A stretch of 64,000 nucleotides of DNA from Paenactinomyces guangxiensis (GCF_016055185.1 NZ_JAECVR010000001.1:48345-112344); one strand, 5' to 3'; shown: positions 1 through 9,041, counted from the stretch's first letter. Notes: generated by a model not told the origin, from the sequence alone. Made by a program: numbers and translations.

Positions 1-401
1 TTCAGACCCGGGGCTTTTCTCTTGCTTTTTTCCGCCACCTCCTCCAGGGTAATTTCGATCCCTAACTGATTTAGCTTACTGATCATCATTTGATTGCGAA
101 TTTTCCTCACATCCCGCAGATCCTCCAGCTTTTTCAACAGCTCCGGATCATGGGGATAAATATAATAGCCCAGCATATGAATCTCTTTCCCGTCCCACAG
201 CGTACTTATCTCCACACCGGGAACAACCTTTATCCCCAGCTTTCTTCCCTCTTCCTGCGCCTCTTCAATCCCGCTGACCGTGTCGTGGTCCGTGATTGCC
301 ACAGCTTTTAATCCCACCTCCCTGGCCAGTTGTATCACTTGATCAGGGCGCAGCAAGCCATCCGATGCCGTCGTATGGGAATGTAAATCCACTCGTTCCA
401 T
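1..401 (-). CDS. PHP-domain phosphoesterase (5' part, cut by window edge)
   Basis: The reading frame starts at the ATG whose complement is at 399-401 and runs out of the window, giving about 133 residues. It opens MERVDLHSHTTASDG and continues with ITDHDTVSG, the two histidine/aspartate metal-binding motifs of the PHP family, then PGVEIST. This fits the TrpH/YciV group of PHP proteins, which remove phosphate from 3',5'-nucleoside bisphosphates or 5' RNA ends; the exact substrate cannot be told from this fragment. The start overlaps the stop of the upstream gene by one base (TGATG), so the two are translationally coupled. Confidence 0.85.
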   Translation of the reverse strand, partial: MERVDLHSHTTASDGLLRPDQVIQLAREVGLKAVAITDHDTVSGIEEAQEEGRKLGIKVVPGVEISTLWDGKEIHMLGYYIYPHDPELLKKLEDLRDVRKIRNQMMISKLNQLGIEITLEEVAEKSKRKAPGL

Positions 402-1075
402 CAATGCTCCTCCTTCTTATCCGTTTTAAATAGAAAGCGATACACACCCAGCCCTAGGAACTGCATAAAAATACGCAAAGGAATGCTGATTGTCTCCAGT
501 TGTTTTTCAATCCAATCAATCATCTGTTTAGCCTGCTCTTTTTGCAGGGGGATCACCGGACCGACAGGTATATACTTGACGCCCACTTTCACAGGTCTTG
601 CCAGGACATATCCATTTTGCAGCTTTTTTTCGTCCCAATACCCCGGATCGATATGAAAAAAAGGAGTTTCTCCACACCACTCCTGCAACATATACTGACC
701 TGTCCTGCATTCTGCCAGGAAGATCGAGTAGTATGAGGCAATCAGGGCAGATGCCCATTCCCAATCATCTTCAAGATTCTTTTCCTTCATATAACGTTCA
801 ATCATCCGTTGGTTTCTTACATTGATATAATCGCATAGAAACCAGATCCGGAATATTTGTTCCGGGTCTGAGCGGAAATTTGCATCTTTGGTTCGCTGAT
901 AGCCTGTCCACTGTTGAAACAAGTAAAGGGCCCGCATTTTCTCCCGGAACGTAGTACTGCGTTCCACAAAAAGGGCAGCCCGGTCCAACATGGAGAAAAA
1001 ATCACTTTCTTTTTGCTGCTGCCAGTCTGCTCTCCAATCCAGAAAATGGATCGGTTCATCTGTACGTTGTCCCAT
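401..1075 (-). CDS. Hypothetical protein upstream of PHP phosphoesterase
   Basis: This 224-residue protein is not recognised. It is rich in Trp, Tyr, Glu and Lys (for example DDWEWASALIASYYS), has no signal peptide, and carries one modest hydrophobic stretch near the C-terminus (IFMQFLGLGVYRFLF) that might be amphipathic rather than a true membrane helix. The C-terminal tail is basic and acidic (KTDKKEEH). It is coupled to the PHP gene by a one-base stop/start overlap, which argues that it is really translated and in the same operon. No strong ribosome site sits directly before the ATG; a GGGAGAGAG run lies about 16 bases upstream. Confidence 0.6.
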   Translation of the reverse strand: MGQRTDEPIHFLDWRADWQQQKESDFFSMLDRAALFVERSTTFREKMRALYLFQQWTGYQRTKDANFRSDPEQIFRIWFLCDYINVRNQRMIERYMKEKNLEDDWEWASALIASYYSIFLAECRTGQYMLQEWCGETPFFHIDPGYWDEKKLQNGYVLARPVKVGVKYIPVGPVIPLQKEQAKQMIDWIEKQLETISIPLRIFMQFLGLGVYRFLFKTDKKEEH

Positions 1076-1242
1076 CGGTTATCATAACTCTCTCCCTAAA
1101 GGAATTCTCTACCCTCATTCTAAACCATTTGGCGTTTGCGTAGAATGAAATACTTTTTCCTCTTTCTTTTTCCCAAAAAGGAGGATTAATCTTCATAAGT
1201 TACGGGTAACAATATGTAACTCACTTTTGAGGAGGGCTTTTT

Positions 1243-1569
1243 GTGCAGTTAAAATCGAAAGCGCTTACCGGGATTGTACGTCCGTATCAAACGATTGATC
1301 GAATGTTGAAATCCCAAGGATTTCGTCGTTGCCACAATCAGCCGCCTGTCTACAACATGCAGATCAAGGATATGGTTTCAGGGATGACCTACTGTTTAAA
1401 AATCCCTACAACACCCGGTACGAATCCGGAATATTTACGTTTGGAATCACCTTCACTCGAACTGCAAACAAGTTTTAATAAACACAGCTACACACCGATG
1501 ATTCCTGATTCGGTTGTCTCCGCTGTTCATCATAAAATGGAGGAAGTCGCCTCCTATTTAAGATCTTGA
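1243..1569 (+). CDS. Small hypothetical protein, possibly YugN-like
   Basis: A 108-residue soluble protein starting at GTG, with GAGGAGG 6-7 bases upstream fixing the start. It has no signal peptide or membrane segment. The order of a basic N-terminal segment, a YNMQIKDMVSG strand and a CLKIPTT...YLRLESP strand faintly recalls the YugN-like family of Bacillales, but this is a weak resemblance and the function is unknown. It is a single gene bounded downstream by a strong hairpin terminator and divergent from the gene at 401-1075. Confidence 0.6.
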   Translation: MQLKSKALTGIVRPYQTIDRMLKSQGFRRCHNQPPVYNMQIKDMVSGMTYCLKIPTTPGTNPEYLRLESPSLELQTSFNKHSYTPMIPDSVVSAVHHKMEEVASYLRS

Positions 1570-1581
1570 TCACTGGATATG

Positions 1582-1611
1582 AAAAGAGCACCCACAACGG
1601 GTGCTCTTTTT
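1582..1611 (+). terminator. Rho-independent terminator, bidirectional
   Basis: The arms AAAAGAGCACCC and GGGTGCTCTTTTT surround a five-base loop. It ends the gene at 1243-1569. The A tract on the left arm gives a T tract on the other strand, so it can also stop transcription coming from the convergent gene at 1629-1811. Confidence 0.9.
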
Positions 1612-1628
1612 AACCACTCAGCAACTGA

Positions 1629-1811
1629 TCAGGTACGCTTTTGAATTTCCTTTTTCATCCGCTCTGCAAACTTGTTGGGGTCTTCGTTAAGCGAACGAGT
1701 ATTTGGATCAACCCCAAGCTCTTTCCCTACTTCGTTCATTAGTTCATTGATCTTATTTTTGTTCCGAGATTGGTTACCCCGTCTCAGGGTATTGTTTAAA
1801 AAGCGGAACAT
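1629..1811 (-). CDS. Small basic hypothetical protein
   Basis: A 60-residue charged protein beginning MFRFLNNTLRRGNQ and ending in RMKKEIQKRT. The ATG at 1809-1811 is chosen because AGGGGG lies about nine bases upstream; a frame extended by nine codons has no ribosome site. The protein is strongly basic, with a predicted helical C-terminal half, no cysteine and no membrane segment. Function not recognised. Confidence 0.55.
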   Translation of the reverse strand: MFRFLNNTLRRGNQSRNKNKINELMNEVGKELGVDPNTRSLNEDPNKFAERMKKEIQKRT

Positions 1812-1929
1812 AGGAAAAACGCCCCCTTTTTTTGCCACTCACCGAGTGTATTTTTATTATGTAACACAATCGATAACTTATTCAGACAAAATAAAAAGGC
1901 AGCCAATTTGATTTAGGTGGCTGCCTTCA

Positions 1930-3378
1930 TCATTTTTGCCCCAGCACTTGGAGTTGTTTATCGATCAGAATCATCGGATAGACGCCTTCCACTTTTGTAA
2001 AATAACATCCTGAAGATTTTACCTCAATACATCCCCTGACCCAAAAACGGTTGTCTGCATAGATATCCGGGAAGCCCAGCAGGTGAACAGGGACCCACTT
2101 GTCTTCAACAAAGAGAACAGGGCCCGTCGATGAGACGGCTAACATGTACATCCCGGAGGGTTCACCGCCACTGCTTCCGCGATATTCGGGGACGATTGCG
2201 TTTTCTTTGATCCAATTTTTTGCTTCCACTGTGGTGGGCAGAGAGCGGATGAGCAATACATAAACTTTCTTGAAGGTCTGGTACACATCGGTGATCCCTT
2301 CTGCTTCCAACCAGCGGAATAAGTGCTTGAGCGTATTTAGAAAAATTTTGGATCCGTTCGGAGACGTTTTGGTGTGATCCAAATACCAGAAGCTTAAGAA
2401 ATGAACCAGTGCATCCTCGTTCAACACAGACCAATCAAAGGACTGTCCGTAACGAATGGAAAGGTACTTGTACAACAAGTCCAGGGAACGGCTGTAAAAG
2501 GCCTGGGTCCCTTTTTGCAACCGGGCCACATGAGAGACAAAGAACTGTTCCAAGTGCTGCATGATGCGGCCGGGCAGTACTTGATCTTCTCCTTTCGGTT
2601 CCATCGTCCCCCAGAAAGGAGTTTCTTTCATGCTCTCCAGAATTTCCGGAGGAGAAGAAGCCAATTTTTCCATTTTTTCCAGCTCTTTTGCCCGTTGAAT
2701 GGACCAGCCGAGAACTCTCCATCCGTTTTCTCTAGCCGTGAAGTCTTGGTGCTCGTCTCGTTGATGAGTATATTTCTCTAGCTGCACGAGTATCTCCCCT
2801 CTCATCTCATGCACAAAAGATGTATAAGGGCCAAAGAGTTCGTAACGATTTCCCATACGAATGAGTCGTGTAAATACGAGTTTTTCTCTGGGAACAGTTT
2901 CTCCCTTTTTCACCTCATATTCCACATCATCAATCAGTGATCGGAAAAGCATGCCCTCTTCCCTTATTTCCTTAATCTCGTAACAAGTAAACGGGGCATT
3001 ACAAAAATTACGAGCCAGACGTTCTTTTGCCGGAGCATTGCGAATCGTTGACATCCAGGATTCAACAGGCCGCTTGCGGTTCAGACAAGGGGCATCAAAC
3101 AGTAACCAGAAGCGAAAAGAGAAAAAAAAGTCACGGGGGATTGGCTGATCCAAAGGAAAGCGGAGCAATTTTTTAAATCGGTCTGCCCACTCCAGTTGCA
3201 TCTCGGGTGAGCAACGCGCCAAAAACCATTGATTGAGGTTCAAGAGCAACTCGTTTTTCAGACGGCTGTCTCTCAATTCTCGTGCCTTTTCTGCTGAGGA
3301 AAACGTAATGACTCTCTCACAACATTTCTTGTATTTTTTACCGCTGCCACACGGACAAGGATCATTCCGTCCTACCAT
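1930..3378 (-). CDS. SEC-C motif protein
   Basis: A 482-residue protein opening with MVGRNDPCPCGSGKKYKKCC, a complete SEC-C zinc-binding motif (CxCx8CC), here at the N-terminus rather than the C-terminus as in SecA. The start chosen gives the motif from residue 1 and has GAGGTG upstream; a longer frame of 510 codons adds a hydrophobic lead with no ribosome site. The remainder (about residues 25-480) is not recognised; no helicase or transposase motif is seen. Large Bacillales proteins of this shape are annotated only as SEC-C proteins. SEC-C motifs bind zinc and often mediate contact with partner proteins or the ribosome; the role here is unknown. Confidence 0.7.
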   Translation of the reverse strand: MVGRNDPCPCGSGKKYKKCCERVITFSSAEKARELRDSRLKNELLLNLNQWFLARCSPEMQLEWADRFKKLLRFPLDQPIPRDFFFSFRFWLLFDAPCLNRKRPVESWMSTIRNAPAKERLARNFCNAPFTCYEIKEIREEGMLFRSLIDDVEYEVKKGETVPREKLVFTRLIRMGNRYELFGPYTSFVHEMRGEILVQLEKYTHQRDEHQDFTARENGWRVLGWSIQRAKELEKMEKLASSPPEILESMKETPFWGTMEPKGEDQVLPGRIMQHLEQFFVSHVARLQKGTQAFYSRSLDLLYKYLSIRYGQSFDWSVLNEDALVHFLSFWYLDHTKTSPNGSKIFLNTLKHLFRWLEAEGITDVYQTFKKVYVLLIRSLPTTVEAKNWIKENAIVPEYRGSSGGEPSGMYMLAVSSTGPVLFVEDKWVPVHLLGFPDIYADNRFWVRGCIEVKSSGCYFTKVEGVYPMILIDKQLQVLGQK

Positions 3379-3715
3379 CGTCACACCTCGATGCAATTTT
3401 CCTTGTCTCAAGTATAAATGAAAAGGACAAACAACACAAAGGTATTTTGAAAAAAAAACCAATATGTTGACAACTTTATGGAAATCCTGGTTATGCAGCC
3501 CTTTTTATTAAAGTCTCTCCAGAGCAACAGAAGCGGGTTGATCCGTTTATTGTTTAGCCATGACTGATACGGGGGAAGCAAAGCAGAAAGGATGGAATAA
3601 AGGCACTGACCGGTCATATCCTGGGGGTTTTATAGGAGTTTATAATAAAAAAGATTTCTTTTCCACCAAAAAAATACCTGCAATGAAAAGACATCGCAGG
3701 CGGCTTATTATGAAA
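3379..3715. other. Intergenic region, no gene seen
   Basis: This 337-bp gap separates the SEC-C gene from the 3D-domain gene. Apart from the terminator at 3667-3700 and presumably the SEC-C promoter near its left end, I see no convincing gene, RNA or repeat. Short frames on the plus strand here have no ribosome sites. Confidence 0.5.
3667..3700 (-). terminator. Terminator of the 3D-domain gene
   Basis: On the minus strand CCTGCGATG pairs with CATTGCAGG (one G-T pair) around a six-base loop and is followed by TATTTTTTT. It lies 16 bases after the stop of the 3D-domain gene. Confidence 0.8.
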
Positions 3716-4702
3716 TTATTTCAGGATTTTAATGGTGACCGTTCTGCGACCCCATTTAATCGCTTCAGACCTTGTTTCAAAGAAGAGGTCAATAATTCGA
3801 CCATTTACGGCTCCACCCGTGTCCTCAGCTACACCGTATCCATATCCGGGAATATACAGCTTTGTACCCAGAGGGATTACGTCCGGGTCGACGGCAACCG
3901 TTCCCCTTTTTGGATAAGTTCCGGTTGCAGTTCGGTTTCCGGTATGGGTGTAACCTGTTGCCTCAACGGTCATTGTTCCTGTCGCCGTCAATTTCGGCTT
4001 ATTTTTCTCTTCTTCTGCCAATTGCGTGCTAGTTCCAATTTTCACCACTTGGTCCACTGGTTTGATTGTTTCGACTAATGTTTCTGTAACTACCGGTTTC
4101 CCCTCTTTAACAAGCGGCTGTCCGTTTTTGTAATGCATCACTACGGCGTATATTTTTTTCCCTTTTTTTCCTTCTTTTTCTGTCTCTTTTTTCCCTTTGG
4201 CAAGTTCGTCATCTTTTTCCTCTTTTGTTTTAAAGGGAATCAGTTCGATTTTCTTCTTAATTCTCTGTTCGTACTGATCTACGACAACATTCATTCCATT
4301 GACAATTTTCTTATCTAAGGGAGTCGTTTGATCCCATTCTGTCAAAGTTACGTTCCGTTCTTCCAAAAATGCCCCAACTGTGGGTTTGGTGGTGTGAAAG
4401 GTCCCAACCTTTTTCCCGCCGACCTGCAAAGTAACTTCGCAATTGCATGTAAGCTGGATGTTACTCCGGTCTCCCACAGGTTGATCCCAGGGAATGCCGG
4501 GTTTGTATTGCTTTTTAAGCGCAGCGACGTCGAGCCCTTTTTCTTCCAGAGCCTCAGCCAGCGGTTCATTGCCGCTGTCAATGATGACTGGCTTCTCCTG
4601 ATCACTGAAGGTGACTTTCACCTGCTTTGAAGAACAGCCCGCAAGTACAACCATGACAAGAATGGTCGTCACCGTAAGGCAGTTTAGAAGGATTTTTCTC
4701 AT
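3716..4702 (-). CDS. 3D-domain lipoprotein with DUF348 and G5 domains (YabE/YocH type)
   Basis: A 328-residue exported cell-wall protein. The ATG at 4700-4702 follows GGAGGTACCTG and gives the lipoprotein signal MRKILLNCLTVTTILVMVVL-AGC, with lipobox LAGC at residues 20-23. Next come DUF348-like repeats (residues about 25-150), a G5-like segment around PVVTETLVETIKPVDQVV (about 205-230), and a C-terminal 3D domain (about 240-328) with the aspartates of VDPDVIPLGT, AEDTGG and GRIIDLFF. Proteins of this class (YabE, YocH, RpfB/Sps families) act on peptidoglycan, probably as lytic transglycosylase-like enzymes, in wall turnover and spore revival. The charged linker EEKDDELAKGKKETEKEG is low-complexity. 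The neighbouring VanW gene is also wall-related but separately spaced. Confidence 0.85.
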   Translation of the reverse strand: MRKILLNCLTVTTILVMVVLAGCSSKQVKVTFSDQEKPVIIDSGNEPLAEALEEKGLDVAALKKQYKPGIPWDQPVGDRSNIQLTCNCEVTLQVGGKKVGTFHTTKPTVGAFLEERNVTLTEWDQTTPLDKKIVNGMNVVVDQYEQRIKKKIELIPFKTKEEKDDELAKGKKETEKEGKKGKKIYAVVMHYKNGQPLVKEGKPVVTETLVETIKPVDQVVKIGTSTQLAEEEKNKPKLTATGTMTVEATGYTHTGNRTATGTYPKRGTVAVDPDVIPLGTKLYIPGYGYGVAEDTGGAVNGRIIDLFFETRSEAIKWGRRTVTIKILK

Positions 4703-4945
4703 CAGGTACCTCCACTTGGTTCTAAAAATCAAGCACAGCCCGGCTCTTGCCGGCCAAACCTTCCTTGAGGAGAAAAGTTTTGCTTCCAATCGTCCAGTTC
4801 CTTCTGAAATTGCCTGAACAATGATCAATTATAACAAATAATACTCTCTAATTCTATGATTCTTTTTTTATGTTGAGCGGTGACTACTATAGATTTATGC
4901 ACAAAGGATGTACAATGTCCCCCTTTTTTTCCGTTATCCTCCCTA

Positions 4946-5962
4946 TTACTCTTCAACTTCTTCCGGATGTTTGGATTGGCGCCCCTGGTTAAACTTCGGT
5001 GAAGGCGCTACATACCTGGGCTGGTAATGTGTTGACTTGGGGCCGTAAATGGAGATATGCAGGGTTCCATTTTTTATGTCGCCAACAATGAGAATAGGTT
5101 CATTAAGCTGATTCTGAAATTTAAAATCAGGTCCTCCCCAGGAAACAGTGGCATCCCGATGCTTTGGAACATAAGTTACCTGTTTGCTGTGGCTGACACG
5201 CTGAATAATGCGCAGCCCAGCCTGGTCCACACTGTTGAAAAGGGTAGAGGAGGTCTGGCAAATCCCCCCGCCCACTCCTTCGCTATACTCCCCTTTAACA
5301 ATAATTTTCGCCCTCCTGTATCCTTTTTCAACCGATCTTTTTCCCACAACACGGTTAAAAGAAAAAATTTGCCCGGGCAACAGGACATAATGGTCAATCT
5401 CTGCCGTTGATAATAGGATATTATGTGACCTGTTTTTATTGACGGGATTAAAAAAAGTTGTATAAGCGCCCAGCCTTTTTTCTTTTAATTGTTTCAATTT
5501 CTCTGTACTGACGGGTGGCTTTGACCAGATCACCGGCAAGTCGACGGGGTGATTGATATATTGGTGAATATGTTCCAGCCACTGATCAACCTGTTCGCGG
5601 TCGATGGCCCTGCCAAGTTGATGGGGAATGATTTTTCTCTGCCGATAGTAGGCGGACCGCGCAGGCCTATTCACTTCCTTCTCCACAACCAGATGAAACC
5701 AATCCATAAAAGCGCCGCGATCCAGGGTTGTCGGGTCAATACCGTCAAATCCAACATCACTCAGATTGAGCGTCCAGCGCTTTCCTTCATACTGCACGAT
5801 GAAAAGGGGTGAATAGGAGTAAGAGGCCCGTGGCAATTTTGCTTTATCATTGTGGTTGCGATAAATTTGAGCCGGATCCCCGGCGGCTGAGTCGCCCGCC
5901 CAGCAAACGAAAAAGAGGTTGATCATAAGGTAAATCCATGCAATCTTTTTCCATGTAAGCAT
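4946..5962 (-). CDS. VanW family protein
   Basis: A 338-residue protein starting MLTWKKIAWIYLMINLFF, a Sec signal or anchor ending near GDSAAG. Residues about 165-300 form the VanW domain: FNPVNKNRSHNI, LLPGQIFSFN, EGVGGGICQTSSTLFN and a G5-like C-terminal part. VanW proteins of the YoaR group occur widely in Gram-positives; the biochemical role is unknown, but they are linked to the cell envelope. The C-terminus (after residue 315) is a hydrophilic tail ending KHPEEVEE. Its ribosome site AAAGGGG lies inside the right arm of a perfect 14-bp inverted repeat (5968-6007), so translation may be controlled by mRNA folding or by read-through from the upstream gene. Confidence 0.85.
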   Translation of the reverse strand: MLTWKKIAWIYLMINLFFVCWAGDSAAGDPAQIYRNHNDKAKLPRASYSYSPLFIVQYEGKRWTLNLSDVGFDGIDPTTLDRGAFMDWFHLVVEKEVNRPARSAYYRQRKIIPHQLGRAIDREQVDQWLEHIHQYINHPVDLPVIWSKPPVSTEKLKQLKEKRLGAYTTFFNPVNKNRSHNILLSTAEIDHYVLLPGQIFSFNRVVGKRSVEKGYRRAKIIVKGEYSEGVGGGICQTSSTLFNSVDQAGLRIIQRVSHSKQVTYVPKHRDATVSWGGPDFKFQNQLNEPILIVGDIKNGTLHISIYGPKSTHYQPRYVAPSPKFNQGRQSKHPEEVEE

Positions 5963-5967
5963 AAAAT

Positions 5968-6007
5968 AACCCCTTTTTTGACATTATTTTGTATCAAAAA
6001 AGGGGTT
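5968..6007 (-). promoter_or_regulatory. Perfect hairpin covering the vanW ribosome site
   Basis: AACCCCTTTTTTGA and TCAAAAAAGGGGTT are perfect 14-bp arms around a 12-base loop. On the minus strand, the arm nearer the VanW gene supplies its AAAAGGGG Shine-Dalgarno. It sits 12 bases after the stop of the upstream DUF1294 gene, so it could be that gene's terminator, an RNA switch for VanW, or both. Confidence 0.6.
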
Positions 6008-6019
6008 ACTATAACAGAT

Positions 6020-6292
6020 TCACATAAGATTATTCAATAAGTAATACAAGACAATCACATTCCAGACGGTCAGGAGTGGAATCCCCACCCGAAAAGAGGG
6101 ATGAAGAGTTTTATGGCAGAAAACTTTCATTCCGATCCATACTCCTGCGGCTCCTCCACAAAAAGAGAGGAGGAAAAACGTGCTCTCATTTACCCTCCAC
6201 TTTCCTTTTTTTGCTTTCTGTTTATCCGATCCCATTAAGAAAAAACCATATGTACTCAAAAAAAGAACAAGCAACAGGACTAATCGTATCAT
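6020..6292 (-). CDS. DUF1294 small membrane protein (YsdA-like)
   Basis: A 90-residue protein from the ATG at 6290-6292; a TTG 16 codons earlier is less likely because it would lengthen the family's usual size. Three hydrophobic segments are visible (residues 1-18, 35-52, 70-87), with the conserved DUF1294 features ESTFFLLSFCGGAAGVWIGM and CHKTLHPSFRVGIP. Function unknown. It lies just upstream of VanW on the same strand and divergent from cydA. Confidence 0.75.
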   Translation of the reverse strand: MIRLVLLLVLFLSTYGFFLMGSDKQKAKKGKWRVNESTFFLLSFCGGAAGVWIGMKVFCHKTLHPSFRVGIPLLTVWNVIVLYYLLNNLM

Positions 6293-6528
6293 ATTTTGAA
6301 TAATAACATATTGAACAAGTATTGTCGATAGTTTGTTCAATATTTAACAAACTTAAGTCGAATTTACTAACAAATTATTGAAAATTAGTGTCAAAGTACG
6401 TGAAATTATGTACAAAGTCTCCTGTCATGAGTATGATGATAGAAGGAAGTTTTACTATTTATCCGGGAGAGATCCCGTTGACCAACCTCTCCGATAAAAA
6501 TTGTTTGTAGTAGAAAGGGCTGGCTCTC
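6293..6528. other. Divergent region upstream of cydA
   Basis: This 236-bp AT-rich gap must hold the promoters of cydAB and of the DUF1294 gene. A hairpin-like GGAGAG...CTCTCC pair lies at about 6464-6495, between the likely promoter and the cydA ribosome site. I could not identify a convincing Rex, ResD or Fnr box by eye. Confidence 0.4.
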
Positions 6529-7857
6529 ATGGATTCTGTAATCTGGAGTCGAATCTTAACCGCGGAAACATTAGCTTTTCATATTATCTGGGCAACGATT
6601 GGCGTTGGGGTTCCCATTTTTATCAGTATTGCTGAAGGATGGGGAATCTTTAAGAAAGATCCGCACTATATTCTTATGGCCAGACGGTGGACACGCGGAT
6701 TTGTTATCACCGTTGCAGTCGGAGTTGTGACCGGAACCTGTATCGGATTGATGCTCTCCCTGCTGTGGCCCCGGTTTATGCAACTGGTTGGCAATGTAAT
6801 CAGCCTGCCGCTCTTTCTGGAAACTTTCGCTTTCTTCTTTGAAGCGATTTTCCTCGGAATTTATCTTTATACATGGGACCGTTTTAAACACCCGATATTT
6901 CACTGGCTGACTTCAATCCCGATTATTATCGGATCAACTCTGTCTGCCGTATTTATTACAACAGTCAATTCCTTTATGAACACCCCTGCCGGATTTAAGA
7001 TTGATGCAGCGGGCAAGGTGACTGATATTGATCCGATCGCTGCCATGCTCAACCCGGCTACACCCAGCAAAGTGGCACATGTTGTCTCCTCCGCTTACCT
7101 CACGTGCGGGTTTTTACTGGCGGGGATTGCTGCCTTTTACCTGTTGCGGGGCCGGACACATATTTACTATAAAAAAGCGTTGCGACTAACCATGATCGCA
7201 GGGTTTGTCCTGGCACTAGCCACCTTTGCCGCCGGCGATCTATCCGGGAAGTTTCTGGCCAAATACCAGCCGGCTAAACTGGCCGCCGCAGAATGGCACT
7301 TTGAAACCAGGTCAGAAGCCCCTTTGCTTTTCGGAGGGACGCTGGATGAAGAAACGCTTGAAGTCAAAAACGCGATTGAAATTCCATATGCCTTGAGCAT
7401 TTTAGCCGGGGGAAGTCCGGACGAAAAAGTAATCGGACTAAATGAAATTCCGCGGGATGAATGGCCGCCTCTTTATGTTCACTATCTGTTTGACGGGATG
7501 GTTGCCATTGGCTTTTACCTGATGTTTATTTCCGGGCTGTTCTTATTTTTATGGATCAGAGGAAAAGGAAATGAATGGAGTCCCTGGGTGCTCAGGGGGA
7601 TATTTCTCGGTGCCCCGCTCTCATTTATCGCGATTGAATTGGGGTGGATTTATGCAGAGGTGGGACGGCAACCCTGGATTATCAACGGTTTGATGCGGGT
7701 GGAGCATGCAGCCACAACCGCCGGTCATGTAGGGACAATTACTCTTTTGTTCAGCCTGTTATACGCGGCCCTTGCCATCGTGGCAGTCAGCGTGCTAATT
7801 CGCTTATTCCGCAAGCACAGTCCTGAGGACGAGTTACAAGAGAGATTTTCCGCTTAG
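6529..7857 (+). CDS. cydA: Cytochrome bd-type quinol oxidase subunit I
   Basis: A 442-residue membrane protein with about nine hydrophobic helices, the haem b/d-binding subunit that oxidises quinol and reduces oxygen to water at the cytoplasmic membrane. The N-terminal LAFHIIWATIGVG carries the conserved histidine ligand, GTCIGLML...WPRFM and ETFAFFFEAIF are typical of helices 2-3, and the QPWIINGLMRVEHAAT stretch is conserved near the C-terminus. The Q loop is short (AKYQPAKLAAAEWHFETR), as in the CIO/Gram-positive type rather than E. coli. It is followed after 17 bases by cydB. The start follows AGAAAGG at a normal distance. Confidence 0.95.
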   Translation: MDSVIWSRILTAETLAFHIIWATIGVGVPIFISIAEGWGIFKKDPHYILMARRWTRGFVITVAVGVVTGTCIGLMLSLLWPRFMQLVGNVISLPLFLETFAFFFEAIFLGIYLYTWDRFKHPIFHWLTSIPIIIGSTLSAVFITTVNSFMNTPAGFKIDAAGKVTDIDPIAAMLNPATPSKVAHVVSSAYLTCGFLLAGIAAFYLLRGRTHIYYKKALRLTMIAGFVLALATFAAGDLSGKFLAKYQPAKLAAAEWHFETRSEAPLLFGGTLDEETLEVKNAIEIPYALSILAGGSPDEKVIGLNEIPRDEWPPLYVHYLFDGMVAIGFYLMFISGLFLFLWIRGKGNEWSPWVLRGIFLGAPLSFIAIELGWIYAEVGRQPWIINGLMRVEHAATTAGHVGTITLLFSLLYAALAIVAVSVLIRLFRKHSPEDELQERFSA

Positions 7858-7874
7858 GAAGGAGGGAGCCGCCA

Positions 7875-8888
7875 ATGCTATTGGAAGTTATCGGCATTAC
7901 CGTATTATGGGTTTTTCTGTACGGATATTTAATCGTAGCCTCAATTGATTTTGGGGCGGGTTTCTTTTCCTGTTACAGTATGTTGACCCGGAAAGACCAT
8001 ATCATCAACAAAATTATTGACCGTTACCTGTCCCCGGTCTGGGAAGTGACCAACGTCTTTTTGATTTTCTTTATCGTCGGCCTGGTCGGTTTTTTCCCGG
8101 ACACCGCCTATTACTATGGCACAGCCCTTTTGATTCCGGGAGGAATTGCCCTTATTTTACTGACGATTCGCGGTTCGTTTTATGCCTTTGCCAACTATGG
8201 GGCCCGCAAAAGCCGGCTCTATATGTTCCTGTACGGGATGACCGGTCTGTTTATTCCCGCTTCCCTGTCAACCGTCCTGACGATCTCTGAAGGCGGGTTT
8301 ATTGAAAAGGCAGGGGAAAAGGTAATTTTCCACGCTGAGCGGTTATTTACAAGCCCCTACTCCTGGAGCGTTGTTTTTCTGGCGATTGTCAGCATCCTTT
8401 ATATCAGTGCAAGCTTCTTAACCTTTTACGCGCAAAAAGCAGGCGACCAGCCGGCGATGGAACAACTGCGCAAATATTCCCTGTTCTGGAGCGGCCCTGC
8501 GATTCTCGCCAGTTTGCTGGTTTTTTGGGGACTGTCCAAACATAATCCGCAGCACTTTGAAGCGGCGTTATCGATCGGCTGGATGTTTGGCGCTTCATTC
8601 CTCTGTTTCTGTGTGGCAGTCTACCTGATGTGGAAAAAAGAATCGTTGGGATTGTCTTTTGTGTTTGTCATGTTTCAATTTGCCTATGCTTTTTTCGGTT
8701 ACGGAATCTCTCACATGCCATACCTGCTTTATCCCTACATCACCATCCAGAGCGGGCTTACCCATTCAACCATGGGCTGGGCACTGGTGATTGCTTTCAT
8801 TGCCGGTTTGCTCTTGTTAATTCCTTCGCTCGCTCTTCTCTTATGGCTCTTCTTGTTTAACGCAAAATATGTGCGCGGTGAAAAGTGA
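7875..8888 (+). CDS. cydB: Cytochrome bd-type quinol oxidase subunit II
   Basis: A 337-residue integral membrane protein with about eight to nine helices, partner of CydA. It begins MLLEVIGITVLWVFLYGYLI with the typical SIDFGAGFFS just after, and contains SPVWEVTNVFLIFFIVGLVGFFP, a CydB hallmark. GGAAGGAGGGAG directly precedes the ATG. The cydCD assembly transporter is not adjacent, so it must be elsewhere if present. The pair ends at a hairpin terminator (9000-9036). Confidence 0.93.
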   Translation: MLLEVIGITVLWVFLYGYLIVASIDFGAGFFSCYSMLTRKDHIINKIIDRYLSPVWEVTNVFLIFFIVGLVGFFPDTAYYYGTALLIPGGIALILLTIRGSFYAFANYGARKSRLYMFLYGMTGLFIPASLSTVLTISEGGFIEKAGEKVIFHAERLFTSPYSWSVVFLAIVSILYISASFLTFYAQKAGDQPAMEQLRKYSLFWSGPAILASLLVFWGLSKHNPQHFEAALSIGWMFGASFLCFCVAVYLMWKKESLGLSFVFVMFQFAYAFFGYGISHMPYLLYPYITIQSGLTHSTMGWALVIAFIAGLLLLIPSLALLLWLFLFNAKYVRGEK

Positions 8889-8999
8889 AGAAATGATCAT
8901 ATATAAAAGAGGAACCATTTTCCCACCGTGTCACATCTGACAATCGTTTTTGACAGCGGGGGAAAATCGCTCCGGGTTAATCCAATACGGTATTGCCCC

Positions 9000-9036
9000 A
9001 GCGCTCTTCATCCATCCGGATTGAAGAGTGTTTTTT
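9000..9036 (+). terminator. Terminator of cydAB
   Basis: CGCTCTTCATCC pairs with GGATTGAAGAGTG around a four-base loop and is followed by TTTTTT. It separates cydB from the convergent carbamoyltransferase gene. Confidence 0.85.
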
Positions 9037-9041
9037 GAGAA

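Noticed and set aside
4703..4945. Possible c-di-AMP (ydaO) riboswitch upstream of the 3D-domain gene
   Set aside because: Such genes often have one, but the conserved core motifs are not present by eye.
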